Source: an uncultured Methylococcaceae bacterium
Lineage (GTDB): Bacteria; Pseudomonadota; Gammaproteobacteria; Methylococcales; Methylomonadaceae
Reading direction: 5' to 3'
DNA length: 9,686 nt
Assembly (NCBI GenBank): GCA_913009515.1
Contig: CAJVYO010000045.1
Location: forward strand, 1-9,686
Below are positions 5,141 through 9,686 of the stretch, in pieces. How positions within the stretch are numbered: position 1 is the stretch's first letter; the number at the start of each line of letters is the position of its first letter. The notes beneath the pieces are model-generated. The model did not search any database. It saw nothing but the letters and a program-made list of their open reading frames with translations, and was not told the DNA's origin. The position numbers and the translations under genes were made by a program.

Positions 5141-7549
5141 ATGTTATTTTTTAAACGCGGTTATACCTTATTTATTTTATTATATTTACTCGTTATCGCT
5201 TATCCTGCGACCGCAAATATTAATTTAACCACTGAAGAACAAATATGGATTGAAAATAATACCGTTAAAATTGGCGTTGAATCATGGTCACCCGTTATTT
5301 ATGAAAAAAATAACAAAGCACAAGGCTTAGCAGGTGATTTCTTAAATTTAGTCATCGCAAAAACAGGCTTGAAAACGCAAATTATTACAGATTCATGGGA
5401 TAGCCTCTTAATACAATTTAAAAATCATCAGCTCAATTTACTACCCGCAACTTATTTTACTGATGCTCGCACTGAATATGGTGAGTATTCTTCACCTTAT
5501 TTTAATCTCAGAACTCAAACCTACGCCCTAAAAACAAATAATCACATCAAATCGTTACAAGATTTACAGGGTAAAAAACTCGCTATTCAAAAAGGTAATG
5601 GCACTATTGATAAGATAAAAAAACTGTACCCAAATATTCAAATTATTGAAACATCTAGTATGAAACAAGCAATACAATTCGTACTAACTGCACAAGCCGA
5701 TGCCATGTTTGACTCCCAACTAAGTATTGAATATTTTTTACAGCAACAAGCTATTTCAAGCTTAAAAGGCATACCTGATTTTAGTATTGACTCGGAAAAG
5801 CTACATTTTTTTACTCAAAAATATCAACCTGTTCTCAATAGTATTTTACAAAAAGGGCTTGATAGCATCACTAAAACCGAGCGTAATCGTATTCTAAGAA
5901 AATGGCTAAACCACGATAATATTTTTGATTTAACGGATAAAGAACAAGCTTGGCTTGATAAAAAAATACCTATTCGCTATGTCTACGACCCTGATTGGGC
6001 ACCTTTTGAATGGACAAATGGAGTTAATAATCATACCGGAATTCTGGCTGACATTTTACATTTAGTAAAGATGAAAAGTGGCTTACAGCTTATTCCTATT
6101 CATACAAACACATGGCAACAATCTATTGATTCTGCTAAAAACCGTACTGCCGATATGTACAGTGGTGTCGGCAATACTGCAGAACGCCGTAAATATATGA
6201 AATTTTCCCAGACACCTATTTTTACCACTAATTATGTTTTTGTACATCGCCAAGGTGAGGATTATGCTAACGGTTTCGCGGCAATACAAGGGAAAAAAAT
6301 TGCAATCGTAGACGGCTACACCATTCATGGCATTATGAACGAACATAAACCCAATATTTCTTTAACACTCTTAAAAGCAACTACCGATGGTTTTACCCAA
6401 TTATTAAGCAATGAAATTGATGTCTTTCTAGTCAATGCAGCCACGGCAAAATATTTTTTAAAAGACCCTCAATATGAAACCCTAACAGAGTCTTATGAAA
6501 CTAAATTTCAGCTAAACCTGAATATTGCGATTCGCAATGACTGGCCTGATGAAGTCCTCAGTATTATTGATAAATCTCTCAAAAGTATTTCTAAAAAAGA
6601 CCTCTTTGAAATATACGAAAAATGGACAGAAGTCACGGTTGTTGAAAAAATCAATTACACCTTAGTTATACAAATTGTTATTGGATTTTTTATCTTAATG
6701 CTCATTGGACTTTACTGGACGCGCAAACAAGCCAAACTGATTGCACAGCTTGATAAACAACGTAAAAATATTCAAGATAGTATTAATTATGCGGCATTAA
6801 TTCAATACGCTATTTTACCTACCGATGAAACCATTGAAGATTATTTTTCAGATAGCTTTGTCCACTGGCAACCTAAAAATACTGTAGGCGGCGATATTTT
6901 CTTTATCACTGAACTCGCCTCTAAAGATGAAGTGCTAATTATGATTATTGATGGGGCGGGGCATGGCGTACCCGGTGCATTTGTCACTATGTTAGTCAAA
7001 GCCATTGAAACCCAAATTATTGCGGATATAGCTTACGGAAAATTAGACCCTAGCCCTGCAAAAATACTCGCCTATTTTAACTATTCCATTAAAACCATGT
7101 TGAAACAGGAAAAAGGCTCACGCTCGAATGCAGGCTTTGATGGTGGGATTTTATATTACAACCGTGCCACCAATAGCTGTAAATATGCAGGGGCTAAAAC
7201 CCCGCTGTATATTATCAATGATAACCAGCTTGAAATTATTAAATCTGACCGTAAAAATGTCGGCTATATTCGCACTAAAATCGATCAGCAATATACAGAA
7301 TATGATATTGAAATTAAAGCGGATACACGGCTTTACCTCTGTACAGATGGTATTATTGATCAAGAAGGTGAAAATGACAGCACTTACGGTAAAAAACGCT
7401 TTGAAAATATTATTTTAAAAAATCATCGCCTTAGTTTTAAGCGACAAAAACAACATATTACCGATGATTTTAATCACTTTATTACTGCTGCTAAACAGCA
7501 AACAATAGAACAACGCGATGATATAACTATTATGGGTTTGAAGTTTTGA
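5141..7549 (+). CDS. membrane sensor phosphatase: tandem BvgS-type solute-binding domains, TM helix, SpoIIE (PP2C) domain
   Basis: Predicted 802-residue inner-membrane protein. A signal peptide (1-25, cut after Ala-Thr-Ala) is followed by two periplasmic solute-binding family 3 domains (about 29-260 and 264-497). Each begins with the LTxxEQxWL motif known from BvgS/EvgS tandem Venus-flytrap sensors, and each keeps an Arg in the region that binds amino-acid carboxylates in this family (TDARTEY; TAERRKY). One TM helix (about 506-526) and a short charged linker with no HAMP domain lead to a SpoIIE domain (about 545-802). Catalytic motifs are intact: GGD at 583-585, Asp604 in DGAGHGVPGAF, Asp736 in CTDGIIDQ, Asp793-Asp794 in RDDITIMGL. 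The catalytic domain is strongly similar to the PAS phosphatase at 2067-3923 (shared WQPKxxVGGDI, GHGVPGAFVTMLVKAIE, SNAGFDGGILYYN). It is divergent from the siaC-like operon, so a second SiaA-like phosphatase acting on the same SiaC is likely (inference). Ligand unknown. Confidence 0.92.
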   Translation: MLFFKRGYTLFILLYLLVIAYPATANINLTTEEQIWIENNTVKIGVESWSPVIYEKNNKAQGLAGDFLNLVIAKTGLKTQIITDSWDSLLIQFKNHQLNLLPATYFTDARTEYGEYSSPYFNLRTQTYALKTNNHIKSLQDLQGKKLAIQKGNGTIDKIKKLYPNIQIIETSSMKQAIQFVLTAQADAMFDSQLSIEYFLQQQAISSLKGIPDFSIDSEKLHFFTQKYQPVLNSILQKGLDSITKTERNRILRKWLNHDNIFDLTDKEQAWLDKKIPIRYVYDPDWAPFEWTNGVNNHTGILADILHLVKMKSGLQLIPIHTNTWQQSIDSAKNRTADMYSGVGNTAERRKYMKFSQTPIFTTNYVFVHRQGEDYANGFAAIQGKKIAIVDGYTIHGIMNEHKPNISLTLLKATTDGFTQLLSNEIDVFLVNAATAKYFLKDPQYETLTESYETKFQLNLNIAIRNDWPDEVLSIIDKSLKSISKKDLFEIYEKWTEVTVVEKINYTLVIQIVIGFFILMLIGLYWTRKQAKLIAQLDKQRKNIQDSINYAALIQYAILPTDETIEDYFSDSFVHWQPKNTVGGDIFFITELASKDEVLIMIIDGAGHGVPGAFVTMLVKAIETQIIADIAYGKLDPSPAKILAYFNYSIKTMLKQEKGSRSNAGFDGGILYYNRATNSCKYAGAKTPLYIINDNQLEIIKSDRKNVGYIRTKIDQQYTEYDIEIKADTRLYLCTDGIIDQEGENDSTYGKKRFENIILKNHRLSFKRQKQHITDDFNHFITAAKQQTIEQRDDITIMGLKF

Positions 7550-7573
7550 TTTGAATAAGGGATATAGCAATTC

Positions 7574-7749
7574 TCATTATTTTATCCCCTCACCCAACCC
7601 TCTCCCGCTGGAGAGGGCTTTAAAAGATACTTCAGCCTCTATTGTAGCCCTCTCCTTTGGATCATTATTTTATCCCCTCACCCAATCCTCTCCCGCTGGA
7701 GAGGGCTTTAAAAGATACTTCAGCCTCTATTTTTAGCCCTCTCCTTTGG
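7574..7749. repeat. two tandem copies of an 87/88-bp unit
   Basis: Copy 1 is 7574-7660 and copy 2 is 7662-7749, offset by 88 bases. They differ at two places only: C to T at the CAACCC/CAATCC position, and a single G replaced by TT near the end. Each contains a hairpin with arms CCTCTCC and GGAGAGG around CGCT (7598-7617 and 7686-7705). The near identity points to a recent duplication inside the larger element described next. A 61-codon frame running through it is just translated repeat. Confidence 0.9.
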
Positions 7750-7771
7750 GGGAGAGGGTTGGGTGAGGGGA
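7585..7771. repeat. 187-bp element with perfect 21-bp inverted ends (CCCTCTCC/GGAGAGGG family)
   Basis: The outer arms, 7585-7605 (beginning TCCCCTCACCC) and 7751-7771 (ending GGGTGAGGGGA), are exact reverse complements over 21 bases. Between them are two inner hairpins plus a third at 7737-7758, all of the CCCTCTCC/GGAGAGGG type. Short repeats of this look (CCTCACCC...CCCTCTCC...GGAGAGGG) are common between genes of Proteobacteria and behave as REP/REPIN-like sequences; no transposase is encoded here. It lies between convergent genes, where the strong GC hairpins could also end transcription from both sides (inference). Confidence 0.85.
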
Positions 7772-7793
7772 TTACAAGGCATTATTACTGATC

Positions 7794-7816
7794 GGGGCGG
7801 AGGCTTTCTTTAGCTC
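7794..7816. repeat. probable single-arm remnant of the palindromic repeat family
   Basis: GGGGCGGAGGCTTT followed by TTTAGC resembles one arm (GGGGCGTAGGCTTTAGCC) of the elements at 1964-2037 and 5027-5100, with one base change and a small insertion. There is no partner arm nearby. It precedes the stop of the minus-strand transferase gene. Confidence 0.35.
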
Positions 7817-7819
7817 ACC

Positions 7820-8434
7820 CTAAACACCACCGCTTACCAAATTGAAATATCGTTGTAAATCCTCGGAAAAATCCACATCCCATTGTTCTGCTAATTCAAC
7901 ACACTTTAAATTTAAAGCCGCAATACGTTCACGGGTTAGTCGTAATACCTGTGAACTTCCCCACGGCATATCCATAAACAACTGAGGCTGATTGCTAGTT
8001 AAACCAATGAGTACATAACCGCCATCTTCCGCAGGGGCTAATACCACCTCGGCATTTGATTGTAAGGCTTGTACCGCTAAGGTTAAATCCTGCTTGGTTA
8101 AAGAAGGACAATCACAGCCGATTAAAATCACTGCTTGATAATCCACCAACCCGACTGCAATCGCATTCGCCATGCGTTCGCCTAAATCATCGCCCTGTTG
8201 TTGGTGCATAATATCTGCATAATCAGCAAAAAATTCATGTTCTTTGCTGGGACTACACCAAATTTGCACATCACCTAACTCATTATTTAATACTAAATCA
8301 AAGGTGCGTTGACTCAGTGTTTTATGTACGGCTAACGCTTCTTGCGGTGACAATTCAGGGGTTAAGCGGGTTTTAACCGTGCCTAAAATGGGTGTTTTAC
8401 AAAACACTTGAATCACAGTTGATTTTTTCATCAT
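7820..8434 (-). CDS. TIGR04282-like (DUF2064) transferase, GT-A fold
   Basis: Predicted cytoplasmic 204-residue nucleotidyl/glycosyl-transferase-like protein of the family named rSAM/selenodomain-associated transferase 1. Motifs in order are KTPILGTVKTRL (13-24), GDDLGERM (81-88), GCDCPSL (106-112, the likely metal and nucleotide-sugar site), EDGGYVLIGL (136-145), MPWGSSQVL (156-164) and DVD (186-188). Length fits the family. The gene begins with two ATG codons. The first forms an ATGA overlap of 4 bases with the stop of the upstream glycosyltransferase, so translation is probably coupled and this start is preferred. The exact reaction is not known. The family often travels with the next gene and with a radical SAM protein of arsenosugar synthesis; that partner is not in this window. 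Confidence 0.9.
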   Translation of the reverse strand: MMKKSTVIQVFCKTPILGTVKTRLTPELSPQEALAVHKTLSQRTFDLVLNNELGDVQIWCSPSKEHEFFADYADIMHQQQGDDLGERMANAIAVGLVDYQAVILIGCDCPSLTKQDLTLAVQALQSNAEVVLAPAEDGGYVLIGLTSNQPQLFMDMPWGSSQVLRLTRERIAALNLKCVELAEQWDVDFSEDLQRYFNLVSGGV

Positions 8435-9123
8435 GACCCAAAAAAGTGGCTATTACGATACAGACGATTAATTTTATCAGGCGATGTACCAAAGAAATAA
8501 CGTAAGCGTAAACTCCACATTAACAAAATAGTGCGCCACACGCCCGATTTTTCCCAACGTCGCCCTGAACTCACCACCGGTTCTTTAATCCGATAAGGCT
8601 TGGCTATTTTTTTAAGTAATTTACTGATGGCAATATCTTCCATTAACGCAATCGCGGGAAATCCGCCAACTTGTTTAAACACTTGCTGACGCATAAACAT
8701 CACTTGGTCGCCGGTACAAATATGGGTTATCGCACTACGATAATTCATCATACGGGCAATCCACTTTAACATCGGGGCTTCACCCTCTAATTCAACATCA
8801 AACCGCCCCCACGCCGCACCCGATTCCATTGCATCAACGATTAACGACAACACATTCTCAGGCACGCGGGTATCTGCGTGTAAAAATACCAATATATCGC
8901 CGGTCGCCTTATCAGCCCCGACATTCATTTGTAAAGCTCGCCCCTGCTCACTACGAATAAAAGCATTCACTAAACCCACACTGCGTGAATGAGTTTTATC
9001 CTGACTACCGCCATCAACGACAATCACTTCATACTCCCCATGCAAACCTTTCAAACGTAATAAGCAACTTCGCAAACGCTTAAATTCATTTAAAGTAGGA
9101 ATAATAAAACTGACTTTATTCAT
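8431..9123 (-). CDS. family 2 glycosyltransferase, TIGR04283-like
   Basis: Predicted 230-residue GT-A glycosyltransferase of the group named rSAM/selenodomain-associated transferase 2. The order of motifs is typical: SFIIPTLNE at 5-13, VIVVDGGSQDKT at 33-44, RALQMNVGADKATGD at 62-76, FLHADT at 80-85 (metal/nucleotide-sugar site in place of DXD), TGDQ at 137-140, Met-Glu-Asp at 161-163 (likely catalytic-base region), and SSGRRWEKSGVWRT at 185-198. No firm TM helix is seen, although the C-terminal LLMWSLRLRYFFG segment is hydrophobic and could touch the membrane. A good ribosome site (GAGGAT) lies about 6 bases before the ATG, inside the end of the methyltransferase gene; the gap between the genes is 3 bases. 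Acceptor and donor sugars cannot be told from sequence. Confidence 0.92.
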   Translation of the reverse strand: MNKVSFIIPTLNEFKRLRSCLLRLKGLHGEYEVIVVDGGSQDKTHSRSVGLVNAFIRSEQGRALQMNVGADKATGDILVFLHADTRVPENVLSLIVDAMESGAAWGRFDVELEGEAPMLKWIARMMNYRSAITHICTGDQVMFMRQQVFKQVGGFPAIALMEDIAISKLLKKIAKPYRIKEPVVSSGRRWEKSGVWRTILLMWSLRLRYFFGTSPDKINRLYRNSHFFGS

Positions 9124-9126
9124 TGC

Positions 9127-9686
9127 TTATCCTCGCTGAAAAATTAAAATCTTCAATCCTTTGCCCTCTGCCTCAACATAGACCGATGGCGGTTTAATTT
9201 CATCAATTAAATGATAATCATCGGCTAATTCAGCCATCAATTCAAGTAAAAAATCTCGGCTTAATTCAGGGGCATTCAAACATAGCATTAACGTTGATTG
9301 CGGTGCCATAAATTGATTTAACCGTCGCAAAATTTTCGGGTAATCTTTAACAATATCCACGCTGCCTTTTTGCAAAGTTGGCGGGTCACAGATTAATAAA
9401 TCAAACTCACCGCGTTTTTTTAAGCGACTAAAGGATTTAAAAATATTCAACTTTTCAAAGCTTACCTTGGCTAAATTTTGCTGATTTAAACGATGGTTAT
9501 CACGCCCAACACTTAATGCCGCACTACTCATATCCACATTTAAAACGCTCTCCGCGCCACCTGCCATCGCTGCAACAGAAAATCCACAGGTATACGAAAA
9601 TAAATTTAATACGCGTTTCCCTGAGCTGTGTTGCTTTACCCACTGCCGCCCTGTTTTCATATCTAAAAATAAACCCGTATTACGAT
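9127..9686 (-). CDS. RlmI/RlmK-like class I SAM methyltransferase (PF10672 type), 5' end outside window
   Basis: An ATG at 9660 is not the true start: the frame stays open to the window edge and the residues before it (RNTGLFLD) match the conserved N-x-GLFLDxR segment that precedes the SAM-binding site in this family. The visible 186 residues hold the SAM motif VLNLFSYTCGFSVAAMAGGA, an acidic strand end VDMS, and the catalytic-loop motif CDPPTLQKGS followed by VKDYPKILRRL, ending in the family-typical EGKGLKILIFQRG. Relatives methylate 23S rRNA bases (RlmI m5C1962, RlmK m7G2069), but this sequence belongs to a less characterised branch, so the substrate is left open. The N-terminal part, including any PUA-like RNA-binding domain, is not visible. 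It is the first visible gene of a minus-strand group with the two transferases. Confidence 0.88.
   Translation of the reverse strand, partial: RNTGLFLDMKTGRQWVKQHSSGKRVLNLFSYTCGFSVAAMAGGAESVLNVDMSSAALSVGRDNHRLNQQNLAKVSFEKLNIFKSFSRLKKRGEFDLLICDPPTLQKGSVDIVKDYPKILRRLNQFMAPQSTLMLCLNAPELSRDFLLELMAELADDYHLIDEIKPPSVYVEAEGKGLKILIFQRG

Noticed and set aside
6083..6346. 87-codon minus-strand frame inside the membrane phosphatase gene
   Set aside because: Antisense shadow of the second solute-binding domain; composition is not protein-like for this genome.
7128..7418. 96-codon plus-strand and 70-codon minus-strand frames inside the SpoIIE domain
   Set aside because: Both overlap strongly conserved catalytic-domain coding sequence in another frame.
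7551..7736. 61-codon frame after the membrane phosphatase
   Set aside because: It translates the tandem 88-bp repeat (the peptide repeats itself) and has no ribosome site; treated as non-coding repeat.

Overview
The window looks like chromosomal DNA of an AT-rich gammaproteobacterium. This rests on the protein families, codon use rich in A/T third positions, and Proteobacteria-type palindromic repeats; a methanotroph-like or sulfur-oxidiser-like lineage is possible but is inference only. Both ends cut through genes. No rRNA, tRNA, CRISPR array, transposase or phage gene was seen.

Layout. (a) 1-1952, plus strand: the 3' end of an extended-SDR sugar epimerase/dehydratase, a GGDEF diguanylate cyclase with intact active site and I-site, and a small secreted Gly/His-rich protein with a TTG start. 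(b) 2067-4855, minus strand: a tight three-gene operon, transcribed from 4855 down to 2067, encoding a SiaC-like (DUF1987) partner-switch protein, a SiaB-like GHKL kinase and a cytoplasmic PAS-PAS-SpoIIE (PP2C) phosphatase. (c) 4856-5140: a divergent control region with a 7 x 7-bp tandem repeat and a nested-palindrome element. (d) 5141-7549, plus strand: a membrane phosphatase with two BvgS-type periplasmic binding domains, one TM helix and a second SpoIIE domain. (e) 7550-7819: a repeat-rich convergent spacer with a 187-bp element. (f) 7820-9686, minus strand: a tightly packed operon of an RlmI/RlmK-like methyltransferase (5' end outside the window), a TIGR04283-like family 2 glycosyltransferase and a TIGR04282-like (DUF2064) transferase.

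The centre is the most interesting part. In Pseudomonas aeruginosa, SiaB phosphorylates SiaC, the phosphatase SiaA dephosphorylates it, and unphosphorylated SiaC activates the diguanylate cyclase SiaD. Here one SiaB/SiaC pair lies between two SiaA-like phosphatases with closely matching catalytic domains but different sensors: one cytoplasmic (PAS), one periplasmic (tandem solute-binding). A GGDEF cyclase lies nearby on the other strand. The inferred model is a two-input partner switch merging an internal and an external signal on SiaC to set c-di-GMP level. The sequence shows the parts and their arrangement; the wiring is inference.

Two copies of one palindromic repeat family bracket the sia-like operon in opposite orientation.
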